64,000 nt of DNA, from the NCBI RefSeq assembly GCF_002744175.1, contig NZ_NKHF01000007.1, forward strand, positions 1-64,000, written 5' to 3'. Positions 16,457 through 29,400 of the stretch are shown here, in pieces (position 1 is the stretch's first letter; each line of letters begins with the position of its first letter). Below the pieces are notes generated by a model that was not told the origin of the DNA, searched no databases, and saw only the letters and a program-made list of their open reading frames with translations. Made by a program: the position numbers and the translations under genes. This DNA comes from Pseudoalteromonas piscicida. GTDB lineage: Bacteria; Pseudomonadota; Gammaproteobacteria; Enterobacterales; Alteromonadaceae.

Positions 16457-17425
16457 TTAAGCCGAGGCTATGTTCGCCATGCCAACTAGCACTTTTCGAG
16501 TACCGGTATAGGCCTCTCTACCATGGGTAAAGAGCATATTATCCAACAGCAAAATATCGTTCCTCTGCCATGGATAAGCAAAAGTAAGCTCCCGATAAAC
16601 TTGATTAATTATTGCGATATCTTGGTCGCTTATCTCACTACCATCGCCAAAAAATGCATTGCGTGGTAAAAACTCGCTGCCGATACTGTCACGCATTTGC
16701 GCACTGAGCTGATTGTCTAAGCTTGAGCAGTGAAATAAATGGGCTTGATTGAACCACACCTTTTCTCCGCTCTTTGGATGGCGCATCACGGCTGGACGCC
16801 ACTGTTTAGTCTGCAAACGTTCACCATCAAGCCAAGTAAATTCAATTTCGTTTTGCAGGCAATATTGCTCAACTTCCGCCTTGCTCTCGGTTTGAAACAC
16901 TTCTTGCCAAGGTAGGTCAATATCGCCGTAGTTACGTACATATTGCACGCCTAAGCGCTCAAACTTGTCTCTTAGTTCAGTGGGAATATGACGGTAAACT
17001 TCACGACTATCTGCCAGTGGCGTACACCCACCAGTGGTTGCAGGGATCACGCAAAAAAAGCCCATCCGCATTGGCCACACATTGGAATAGGCGTTCTCGT
17101 TGTGTTGCAGGATCACTTGATCAGCATGATATTCCGTAGTGGTGTAAATATTGTTTTTCAGCGCTGTGCGAGGCGAAGAACGATAAATATATTGGCTCAA
17201 GCGCTCCCCAAATAAGGTCTCTAATATGGTGCTAAACTGATTTGTACTGACGATATTTAATCCTCGAAGCAGTGCAAACCCATCCCGTTCTACCCAATCA
17301 TTGACCTCTTGAACATGGCTCTTCACCCAAGCCATGCCACTTTGCCTTATGTCTGATAAGTCATGTACCCGAGGGTCTATTGCAATATTTGTCGGATCCA
17401 ATTCCAAAGAAAGTGCGTGATCCAT
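16457..17425 (-). CDS. Fe(II)/2-oxoglutarate dioxygenase, SyrP/TauD-like
   Basis: A 322-aa cytoplasmic non-haem iron oxygenase of the TauD/TfdA family, closest in pattern to SyrP, which beta-hydroxylates Asp on a carrier protein in syringomycin synthesis. The metal triad is visible: H and E in LQHNENAY, and the distal His in FTHGREAY. The co-substrate Arg is probably that of the C-terminal TGTRK. The stretch MGFFCVIPATTGGCTPLADSR is typical of this branch. The ATG at 17425 follows AAGGATGGGAAAACA. It starts 32 bp after the last NRPS gene. Since the second residue is predicted as Asp, beta-hydroxylation of Asp (or of one of the Asn-like residues) is the likely role. Confidence 0.85.
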   Translation of the reverse strand: MDHALSLELDPTNIAIDPRVHDLSDIRQSGMAWVKSHVQEVNDWVERDGFALLRGLNIVSTNQFSTILETLFGERLSQYIYRSSPRTALKNNIYTTTEYHADQVILQHNENAYSNVWPMRMGFFCVIPATTGGCTPLADSREVYRHIPTELRDKFERLGVQYVRNYGDIDLPWQEVFQTESKAEVEQYCLQNEIEFTWLDGERLQTKQWRPAVMRHPKSGEKVWFNQAHLFHCSSLDNQLSAQMRDSIGSEFLPRNAFFGDGSEISDQDIAIINQVYRELTFAYPWQRNDILLLDNMLFTHGREAYTGTRKVLVGMANIASA

Positions 17426-17457
17426 TGTTTTCCCATCCTTAAAAGTAAGTACTTTTG

Positions 17458-20400
17458 CTAGAGCAACACATAGTTGCGCTCAATTATGTTAACCAACTGC
17501 CCTACCTGTTCGGCTTGTAAGCAAGACAAGTGATCTCCGTTGACTTCATAACAAGAGAGTGTGTGACTAAATGGCTGCCACCCCATGTCTTTATTCACGG
17601 GGCGACCTTCAAATTCTTGTGTGTGCTGAGTTTTAACAACACTCAATGCGGTGTCGCTAAGCATAGACGGCATCTCAATATTTGCTCGTAGTTGAGCACT
17701 AAAAATTTGCTGAAAGTGACGTAAATGATCCTCACTAAAATGAAAGCCAGCTTGGTGTATCCAACTATTGAGGTAGGCTATGCGTGCAGAGGATCCTGCT
17801 TGTTTATAGGCGTCAATATCTGCATCAGAAACCGTGAGGCGGAAAAACGCCACCAAATTATCCAGCATCATTTGCGCAATTTGCGCTTCATTTAGGTTAA
17901 GTGCACCGTGCGTCGGCACCGGTGTATCAATCACGGTGACTGAATTACCAATATGCCCCTGTTGCTCCAGTAAAAGCGCGAGGTGATAGGCAATAAAACT
18001 GCCAAAAGAGTGCCCGACTATATGCACACGATCATCCAACCCGGCGTCTATTAATGCACTCAAGTAATACTCGGCTGTGCTTGAGGCCGAGGTAAGCGTG
18101 GTGGACTCCTCTGCCAGTGCTTCTGGTTGCAAGCCATAAACGGGTATGCGGTTATCCAGTCCACTCACCAAAGCGTGAAACGCCATAAGCCAACCTCCCG
18201 CTCCCGCAATCAACACCACAGGTGTAAAACCAAGTTCCCCTTCTTGCAAACACACTAAAGTTTCAAGCGATTGAGGTTTGCCATCGCGTTCGCCAAGACC
18301 ATCTCTCAATGCTTGAATATACTGGCTGAGCCCACGTACAGTCGGATGCTCAAAAAGTGCCGACAGTGGTAAATTGAGCTGTAGGTGATGATTAATGTCA
18401 CCCACTAAGCGCATCGCTAAGAGCGAATGACCACCTAAATTAAAGAAGTTGTCGTCAAGGCAAACGCCATCCACCTGCAAACGGCGAGCAAACTGCTGTG
18501 CTAATTGCGTTTGTAGAGGGGTGAGCCTTTCCTGCTCAGCTTCTTGCCGCTGAGATTGAAGCGGAGTATATGACAAAACCAACTCTAACAACTGTTTGCG
18601 ATCAACCTTACCGTTGACGGTCAGTGGTAGCTGATTCACAGATTGAAACAATTCGGGAACCATGTAGTCAGGCAGTACTGTGCGTAACTGTGCTCGCACA
18701 GAGGCCACGCTTATTTCAGTATGCTGCATAGGCTGTACGCACGCGACCAATTGCGCATTACTACTACCATCTTCGCGTACCACCACAGCACAAGCTGCAA
18801 CTTCGTCTATCAGCTGAAGTTGCCGTTCAATCTCGCCCAATTCAATGCGGTAACCGCGCACTTTAACTTGGTCATCACAGCGACCTAAATACAACAGCTC
18901 ATTTGAGGCCAAGCAACAAGCACGATCGCCGGTTTTATAAAGTCGCTGACCGCTGTTAGGCTCAATAATAAAGGCCTGCTGTGTCTTTTCTTTGTCATTG
19001 AGATAGCCTCTGGCAAGGCCTATACCTGCAATGTACAAATCGCCTTCCACACCCGAGGGCACCGCTCGGAGCTGTTTATCAAGTAAATATAAAGACAAAC
19101 CAGCGACAGGCTGACCGATTGGCACGCGTGCACCGCTGAAGTGTGTGACATCATTAAGGGTTGCCGAAATGGTCGCTTCGGTCGGGCCATAGGCATTAAT
19201 AATTCGAATACGGCTGCCATAGCGCTGCTGCCAATCGGTGAGCGCGGCTATCTGCATTTGCTCGCCACCTATGGTGATGATCCGCAGCGAGTCTGGCAAG
19301 GTGACTGAAGTTGCTGCAAGTTGATGCCAATACGCCGTTGGCAAACTCATCAGTGTTAACTCGGCATCTTGGCTTAATTGCGCCAACTTGTTGGGGTCCA
19401 ACATGTCGTCTGTCGGTGCCATTACCAGCGTTGCGCCACGAAGTAAGGTACAAAAAACTTCTTCGGCAAACACATCAAAGCTCATGCTGGCAAATTGCAG
19501 ATAATTATCGCTGGGCGTAATAGCATATTGCGCGGCTAATGCCTGCACATAATTGCCGACACTGGCATGCTCCACCATCACCCCTTTTGGTATACCTGTG
19601 GTGCCCGAGGTGTAAATCACATAACAAAGGTCATCGACCTCACATGGTGTATTAAAGCAATAACGAGGCTGCTCAGCCAAGACGTCCTGAATACTGTCTA
19701 AATCAACTTGAAGCGCCACTTGCTCCGAGCTGTCTTGCCAATGTTTTGCTTTGGTAACCAGCATGGCTGCATTGGCATTTTGCAACAGTAAACGACGTCG
19801 AGGTTCAGGTAGTGTTGGCGCAATTGGTAGATAAGCCGCCCCCAGTTTAAGCACCGCAAGCATAGCTACAATAAGCTGGTAATTCGCCTCTAAACACAGT
19901 GCGATAATACCCGTTTTACCCTCGTGTTTAGTGTGTGATGCAAGGTAGTGGGCAAGCTGATTAGCGTCTTCTTCCAGCTGTGAATAGCGATAATAGCAAG
20001 CCTTCCCTGAGGCGGTACTATATTCACGAATAGCAATATGCTCAGGAAACTCAGCGGCAACTTGAGCAAATAATTGCTGAATAGGTAAATTTGGGTTTTG
20101 ATATTGCAGTGCTTGCGTCAGTGAAAAAGTAGGCAGAGGCAGTGCCTTGCTGTACGGCGCGAGTTGAGGCTGCCAAGACAATTTTCCGAGCGTTTGCTCA
20201 GGCTGTTGTGCCGCAGCCAACATCAGCTGCTGCATCGCCGCTAGGCTTTGCTCGATAAACACCTCATCAAAGCATTGCTGCTGATAACTTAGCGTGAGCG
20301 ATAAACCCGCCCCTACGCCTACCACAAAGGTCAATGGGTAGTGTGTTTCGTCAACTTCACTTAAGGTTGTTGCCATAAATGGCAGTGCTGCGCTGTTTTG

Positions 20401-23400
20401 CAATGGATCTTGCGGATAGTTTTCAAATACATACAAGCAATCAAACAATGGACTATCGTTGTCAATACCCGACCACTGATGAGCTTGCGTCAGTGGCGTA
20501 TGCGGATGCTGTGCCAATGCCGTAAGCTGCGATTTCACCGCTTGTAGATAGTCTCTCACACGCACATTTTGATCTACCGCGACATGGACCGCTTGCGTAT
20601 TGATATACAAGCCAACACGCTGCGCCATTCGACTGAGCTCTGTAGGTCTGCCAGCAATGGTTTGACCAAATAAGGCATACGTTTCGTTGCAGCAGCTTGC
20701 CATCCAGTAAGCCCAAAGCCCTTGGATAAACTGATTGACGGTGAGTCCATGTTCGCCTGTAAAGCGAGTCACGGCATCTTGCAACGATTGCGGTAAAGTC
20801 ACACTAAGCTCTTTAACTCCAGCCGCTTGATTTTCAGTGTGTAGTACCTTTTCGCTGAGTAATGTGGGCGCAGTGACTGCTCCCAAATACTCTCGCCAAA
20901 ACGCTTCATCACCTTCAGCATGCGTATGTAAGTACTCAATATGATCGCGGAAATTATCCTCCACAATGGGGCGTAGCTCACCTTGACAACGAGCTTGATA
21001 AAATGCCAATAATTCAGCAAATAATACCGGGAGCGACCAGCCATCCATAATGAGATGATGGTAGGTCCAAATCACCCCGACATTGCCATCTTCAAAAGCA
21101 ATTAACCTCAATCGCATAGCAGGCGCTTGTGAGAGCCTAAGCGGCTCGGCAAGCTCCACTTCAGCCTGTGATTTCACCACCTGCGATTGCGCATCTGCAA
21201 TAGCGTCACTCTGCACCAGAGTCAGTGGTAGTTCGGCCTGAGTACAAACCACCTGTAGCGGCTCGCCAGCAACGTCTATAAATGCCGAGCGTAATATGCT
21301 GTGCTGCTTAATCAATTGCTGCCAAGCATAACTCAGCGCTTCAATATCTATACTTCCTTGCAACAATAAGCTGGTTTGCTCGACATAAGGTTGCGTATTT
21401 TGAGCGTGCGCCTCATGTACCGTTTGACTGTGAAACCACATGCCTTGCTGTAAGCCTGTAAGGGGGTAAATATCCTCAACGCCCCCGTCAAATTGCCCGA
21501 GTATGCCTTGCAACTGCCGTTCGGAAATACCGCTGAGAAGCGTGAAGTCGCTGACAGTATAATGACGCTGAGGTTGGGATTGGCAGTGTTCGATGACCTG
21601 AATTAGACTTTCGAGTATCTCTTTACTTAATCGCTCTGCTGCTTCAGGTGCTAAGCGTTGGCTGTCAAACTCTAACGTTAACGCCAATTGACCATCGACG
21701 ACCGCCGCCGTTAGTTGTGCTCCAAAGTAAGTGAGGTTTGACTCTGCAACCAAAGCGCCTGTCGACTCACGGGCCTCGCCCAGCAAACCTTGCTGCTCAA
21801 TGACGGTGTCCAGCTGACCCAAATAGTTAAAAAATAGTAAGCTGCGGGTATCAATCTCAAGCGATGAGCGAACGTTTAGATCTGGGTGTAAGTACCGCAC
21901 AGCGCCATAGCTACTTGCAGTTTGACTGCCGCTTTCAAGCTCCGCCTTAATACTGCAAATAACATCATGTAAGCGGCTGCCATTGCTAAATAACTGCATT
22001 GGATAGAGCGCCGTTAACCAGCCAATGGTCCGGCTGCTGTCCAGTGCTTTCGTCAGTAACTCACGACCGTGCCCTTCTAGCATGATCACTTCACGGTCTG
22101 CACCGCGCTTTTGCGCACACCAAGCAAGTGCACTGAGTAGCAAAGCTTGCGCCGTTGTACCATAACAGGTGTTAGCAGATGCCAATAACGCACGGGTATG
22201 CGTTACTGACAACGTGCTGCGAACTTTGGTTATGATTGGACTCGCACTTGCCTCCTTAAGACTCAGCAAGTGTGAGGTTTCAACCCGCGCTGCCACTTTC
22301 TGCCACTTGGGAAGATAGCGCTCATTGGTAGCAAGTTCACGATAAAAGTCTGCAAGTTCTGCCAAGTTTGCACTTGCGGCTGGAAGCTCCAGCGGTACAT
22401 TGTTTGCTTGTTGCTGTAATAGCTGGCTCACATCTTCAAGTAACACACGCCAAGAGACACCATCTACAAGCAAGTGGTGGGCGCTAAACAACAAGCGATT
22501 ATTGGCCTCACTGTCAGACGTAACATATAACACCGCTTTAAACAGTGGCGAGCCAGTAAACGCAAAACCTTGCTGTACCTGCTCACTGAACTCACGCAGC
22601 TCAGCTTGCCATGCGTCACGCTCAAGCATATGCGCCGTAAATACCTCATTAATATCAATGCTATCACGTACAAATAAGGTATTTTCATCCGCCACCACCA
22701 AGCGTAGCGCGTCGTGCTGGGTGAGCAGATATTTTACAACCTCCATAAGCTGCGCTGGTGTGACGGATTTATCTATACTCACCAGCACGCTCTGATCCCA
22801 ATGACTGGGGTTGGCAAATTGTTGGGCAAAAAACCAATGCTGAATTGGTAATTTATCGAGTTGACCTACCAATTTCTGCCTTTCTTTACCCATCGGCACA
22901 TGAATATCTTGCTCGGCAAGCCTTGCCGCAAGCGCCGAAACACTGGGATAGGTAAACACGTCGGCAGCACTAACAGGTAACTTGAGTGCTTTGGCTTTAC
23001 TTGCGATTTGAATACTCAAAATAGAGTCGCCGCCTAAAGCAAAATAGTCGTCTTCTGCGGTCATCGATGGCGTGTTTAATACCTGACGATAAATCGCCAG
23101 TAACTGAGCTACGACGCTGTTAGCCTGTGAGGTAACCGCGCTCTGCTCAATTACTGTGGAATGCCGTTGAGCTTTACCAAGCGTTGCTAAGGCACGATGG
23201 TCAACTTTGCCATGTGGTGTCAAAGGTAGCTTTGCAAGTATAACAAAATGCTCTGGCACCATATAACTCGGTAACCTTGCCTTTAGCTGGGCTTGAAGCA
23301 CTTGCGGTTCAGTTGTTGCCACCACAAATGCCTGCAACTGTGGCTGCCCTGACGCGCTTGTGGTTATCTGAACTGCACATTCTTGTACGCTTGGTAGTAG

Positions 23401-26400
23401 CCCAATTTGCAGTTCAATTTCGGCCAGCTCAATACGATAGCCTCGCAGTTTTACTTGTCCATCGTTACGACCCATATAGGCGATACGGCCGCAGCTAAGC
23501 AGGCGAACCAAATCTCCCGTTTTATAGGCTCGCACCGTTTGCGAGGGAGAGACTTGTAGCTCAATAAAACGCTCAGCACTAAGCTGTGGTTGATGTAAAT
23601 ACCCTCTAGCTAGTCCCGCCCCTGTCACATATAACTCACCGATCATCCCCTGTGGCACAGCCTGCAGTTGTGGATCTAAAATAAATAGCTGGCTGTTGTC
23701 GACAGGCAAGCCGATATCAGGCACCTTTCCGTCAAACGCAACCACGCCAGAGGTCGCGACCACCGAGGCTTCGGTGGGTCCATAGTTATTGACTAGGGTA
23801 AATCCGTATTCTTTTGCTTGTAGCGCACCGAGTTTATCGCCGCCTACCAACAAATAGCGCAAGCTTTGTGGATTAAACAAAGGTTCGCTGAGCAACGCTT
23901 GAGCGATTGGCGTTGCCATAAAACTATGCGTGACTTGGTGTGTATTGAAACAAGCGGTCAATTCAGCCGGTGACTGTAACATCGCTTTTGTCACACACAC
24001 CAAGCTTGCACCGGCACATAAATAAGGCCAAATCTCCCAGGTCGCCGCGTCAAAGGCGGGGTTGGCTGTTTGACTCGCAACACTATGATTATCCACCGCA
24101 AAAGCGCGTCGGTGCCATCCACATAAATTCGCCAACCCTTGGTGGGTTATCATCACGCCTTTGGGGTTACCTGTTGTGCCTGAGGTATAAATAACATAGG
24201 CCAGCTGCTCCGCTTTACCTTCTGGAAACTGCTGAGGTAATGGTATTGTCGCAAGGCGTGCTTGCACTTTAGCGTCATCAATACAAATGACATGTGGGGA
24301 GCGATATTCAGCCTCAAGGTGATTATCATCTAACTTTGCTACCTCAAAGCAAGCGGCAAACGCACACTTTGTTAAAACCAAGGTAGCGCTGCTGTCTTTG
24401 GCAATATAGTTGACCCGAGCTTGAGGATAATGAGGGTCCACTGGTACATAGCACCCACCCGCTTTTAATACAGCCAACATCGCCACAATGAGCTCTGCGC
24501 TACCCGTCATCGCAACAAGCACAGGCTGCTCTGGTTGCAGTCCTTCGCTCAATAACAGCGCCGCCAATGCCGTAGCTCTCTCATTGAGCTCACCATAACT
24601 TAAAGTTTGCTTCGAGCCGGTATCAATTACCGCTATCTGTTTGGCCTGCGTGGGCACAGCCAGATTTCGCTCAATTTGCTCAAGCACTGACTGCTCAAAG
24701 TGTTCCGGTGCTGATTTACCTGAAATCGCATAATCCGCTAGCGGCTGCTCCTTGCAAAGTTTTATATCCGCAAGCGGGCACTCAGGTTGCGTGAGTAACT
24801 GCGCGATCACAACATTAAAACACTCTGCAATGCTCGCTACGGTTTCTCTTTCAAATAATCCACTGTTGTATAGCCAGTGCAATCTCAACCCTTGCCCATT
24901 TACTGTTGCGCTGAGCTCTAGGTCAAACTTGGCACGCGCGTTTTCCGATGTTAAAACTTCCGTGCTAAGGCCTACAAACTCCGGCGTTTGCTGTGGCTCG
25001 GGATTAAATGCAAAACTCAATTGAAATACACTTTGGTGACTTAGCTCACGACTAACACCAAGATGGTCAATGAGCTGCTCAAAGGGCAAAGATTGATGTT
25101 GATGTACTTGCTCAATCTGCTCCCTTTGTATATCAATGAGCTGGTTGAAACTCCGCTGCCAATCTAGCTTCACGCGAATAGGCAAGGCATTGACGAAAAA
25201 GCCAATCAACTGTTCCACTTGTGGGTGATGCCGCCCTGAAAATGGCGCACCAATCACAATATCATCCACTTGGCTAAACTTAGCGAGCATCACCGCATAC
25301 GCGCTATGCAACCAAATAAACGGGGTTACTCCCAAGCACCGACAATGCTGTTGTAACCGTTGCCATGTTTCAGCGCTTAGCTGCTCAGTAAATGCTTGCG
25401 CGCTATTGTTCACGGCCTGCCCACGAGGCGTATCGAGCGGTAATTGATGTAGTGGCGGGGCATCGCCAAGGTGCGCAGACCAAAATGCCATGTCTGCACT
25501 TTGCTGCGCGCCTTGGCACTGTGATCGATGCCAATGGGCATAATCCGCGTATTGCACCTCAGGTGGCGCAATTAAGTCATGGGCAAGTTCACAGTCTTGG
25601 GTGTAATAGGCATAAAACTGTGTGAGCTCTCGCATTAATACTTCAATAGACTGAGCATCACTAGCAATATGGTGCATATTGACGATAAGACGATGATAAC
25701 CTGATGAAAAGCGAACCAGAGTTGCGCGGATCATTAGATCTTTACTAAGATCAAAACACTGTGCTTGGTCGTCTCGTACCGCGCGCTGCCAAACCACATT
25801 TTGCCAAAGCGGTGATTGTGTGGAGACGTCAATGAGCGTAACAAAATGCTCAGGCAAAGCCACAAGGTGCTGTTTAGGCCCATCATTAGTGTTGGTGATA
25901 GCCGAATGCAACACCTGATGCCGTGACAGCACCTTTTGCCAACTTTGCTCGAATGCGCTCAGTTCAAGCTCCCCTGAAAACGCCAATAACGCTTGAATTT
26001 GATATTGCTGGCTGCCCTGTTGCATTTGATCTAATGTCCATAAACGCTGCTGAGCAAAAGACAACACCACGCCATTGGTTTTATCTACCACAGCAATTGT
26101 ACTTAGCTGCGCGTCTTGCTTTTCAAGTGCAGCCGCTAAACCTTGTACTGTAGGGTGCGTAAAAATCGCTTGCAGCGGTAACTCAATGTGCAGCGTCTTG
26201 CGAATATGGTTTGCCAGTTTTGCAGCAAGTAGCGAGTGCCCGCCGAGTCTAAAAAAGTCGTCATAGCGACCAACCAACTCGCGCTGCAGTATCTCGGCAA
26301 AATAGCTTGCAAGTTGGGTTTCAAGCTCGCCAATCGGTGCTTCATAAGTGTTTTCGTTAACGCTTGTATCAAGTTGCTGCAATAGTGCTTTTTTATCTAC

Positions 26401-29400
26401 TTTACCATTGCTGGTCAGTGGCATAGCTGAAACCGCTTGCACTTTGGCCGGCAACATATGGTCGGGTAAATTTTGTTTTAAAAACTGCTGCATGACCAAC
26501 GTGATGTCGTCGAACTCGACCTGTTTGTGTAACACCACAAAGGCGCAGATCCAGACATTTTCTGGGTCTTGCCGATTTAACAGCACAGTGACCTCAGCCA
26601 CTTCGGGATGGTGGCGCAACTGGTTTTCAATTTCGCCTAATTCAATGCGATAACCTCGAACTTTTACTTGGTCGTCAATTCGGCCAACATAGCTCAGCTC
26701 TCCGCTGGCCATTAGCCGCACGAGATCTCCCGAGCGATATAGCCGCTGATCAGGTGCTTCACTAAATGGGTTTTGAATAAAGCGGGTCGCGTTTAATTCG
26801 TCACGTTGCCAATACCCCCGACAAACCCCCTCGCCACCTACGTACAACTCGCCCACGGCACCTTGCGGCAAGAGCCTTTGCTTGTCATCAAGTACATAGC
26901 AGCTGGTGGTCGGAATAGCACGACCTATATTACTGGTGCCAAGCGTCAGATCCGCAGGCTTCAGCGCCTTAAACGTAACATGTACTGTGGTTTCGGTAAT
27001 GCCATACATATTGATTAACTGGCAATTTGGTAAGTGCTGTGCCCAAGGCTGTAGCTTACTTGGCTGCAACGCTTCACCACCAAAAATCACGTACCTTACT
27101 GCACATCGGCTCGCCAACTGACTGTCATTGAGTAACGTGGCTTGTAGCGCGTAAAACGCACTTGGTGTTTGATTTAAGACCGTAACTTGGGCATCAACCA
27201 ACAACTGAGCAAAAGCTTGAGTGTCTTGCGCAGTCGCTTTATCCACAACCACAAGGCGACCACCAAAGAGTAACGCGCCATACATTTCCCACACTGAGAA
27301 ATCAAAGCAGAAGGAATGAAACAAGGTCCAAACATCTAGCTCATTAAAATCGAATAAGTTGGGCTCTACATGAAGTAAGCGCACCACATGACGATGCTCA
27401 ATTTGTACGCCTTTTGGTCGCCCTGTGGTGCCCGAGGTATAGATCATATAAGCCAAATCTTGCGGCTCAACCTGAATAGCATCAAGCAGCTTGAGGGCTT
27501 CGCGGCTGGCCTGAGGCTCTGCCTGTGACACATTAATTAGCTGGTATGAAAGCCGGCTAAACTGTCCCTGGGTAGCGTTATCACAAAGTAGCCATGGGCT
27601 TTGCACATCTCCCAAAATATACTCAATGCGCTCTTGCGGGTAGTCAGGATCTACCGGCACATAGGCAGCACCCACTCTAAGCACTGCTAGCAAGGTCACT
27701 ATCATCTCAATGCTGCGTGATACACTCACCACCAGCATGGTTCGTGGCGTGACCCCTTGTTGTAACAGCATTACCGCCAGCGCATTGACTCGATCGTTAA
27801 GCTCACGATAATTCAGCATAGTCGTGCTATCTTGCACGGCAGTACGTGTGGCAAAGTGCTCGGCGTAGCGCGTGAATAAACTGGTGATGGTGTCTTGCTT
27901 AGGCCAAGTTGCCGCTTGGCATTGAGCGCCCGTTATTAATGCTTGTTGCTGTTTTTGACTCAGTAGCGCAAGTTCACCAACGGCGGTATGAGGGGCTGTA
28001 ACACAAGCTTGAAGCAGCGTATGGAAACAATCCGCCCAATGCTTGATGGTCTCTGCTGTGTAAAGGTTACTATCAAACTTCCAATGTAAATAAAGTGCCT
28101 GCTCATCAACTACGGCATTGAGTTCTAAGTCGCATTTTACTGCTATGCTATCTGCCTGTTGTTTTTGCACCTCTTGAACCGATAATCCCGGAAGCGTAAA
28201 AGCGCGTCCATCACGGTTTTCCAGTGTAAATAATATTTGTACTAGCGGGTGGTGGCTTAAATCTCGTGGAGCGCCAACCGCTTCAACCACTTTATCAAAA
28301 GGAATATCGCGATATTCAAACGCCGCTAGGTTGAGGGCTTTTTGTTGCTGCAACCATTGGCTAAATGGCATATCACTGTCGAGCTTTGCATGCATCACTA
28401 AGGTATTAACAAACAAGCCGATTAATGGCGTTAATTCGGGGTGATGACGGCCAAGTTCTGGCGTTCCTACAACCACCTGCTGCGATTGCGTAAGCCTTGC
28501 GATAAACAACATAAAGGTATTGAGCAGCCACATAAAGGGTGTCAGCTGGAGCGACTTCGCCTGTGTCGAGATCGCCGCAAATAACGACGCATCAAGCGCT
28601 TGGCGATATACCTTCCCCGTTAACGACTGCACCGCAGGACGGACAAAATCACAAGGCAATGACTGCAACGGCGCTAATTCGCCAAATTGCTGTTTTAGTT
28701 GCGCCAATGGTGCCTCGATGCGCTCTGGCGTTAGCTGTGCTCGCTGCCACTGACTAAAATCACTATATTGCACCTGCATCGTTGCAAGCGGTGTATAAGA
28801 TGCGCCTATGTGTTTGCAATAGCCAACCTCTATCTCTTGTGCAAGTAGCGCCATTGACGCCCCGTCAGAGACAATATGGTGCATATTAAAAGCAAGGTGA
28901 TGCTCATCGCCATTACTTACCACCAGCACGCGAAGCAAACAATCATGAGCCAAATCAAAAGGCTTATTCTGATGGGCCTCAAGGAGTGAAGTAATATAGG
29001 CTTGCCGTGTTTCCTCAGGTGCTACACTGGCATCAAGCCACTCGAACGGCGCACTAATATCATCCGTTATTTGCAGCTGGGGTTGGCCATCTTGTTCATT
29101 TTTTACAAACCTAGCGCGCAGTATTTCGTGGCGCTGCACCACATCTTGTACAGCGCTGCGCATTGCTTGAATATTAAGCTTGCCGCGTAACAAAAACTCC
29201 GCGGGCATATAATACTGCTTGCTACCTTGCAGTTGCTCAATAAACCACAGTCCTTCCTGTGCAAAACTCAGCGGTAAGTCCTTCCCCACACTTGGCTGCG
29301 CGATAATGTGCGGTGAAGATTTTGCCACATCACGGCTTTGCTGCTGAAAGTAAGCAATGATCTCTGATTTATATTCAACCACCTGCTGTTTTAACTGTGG

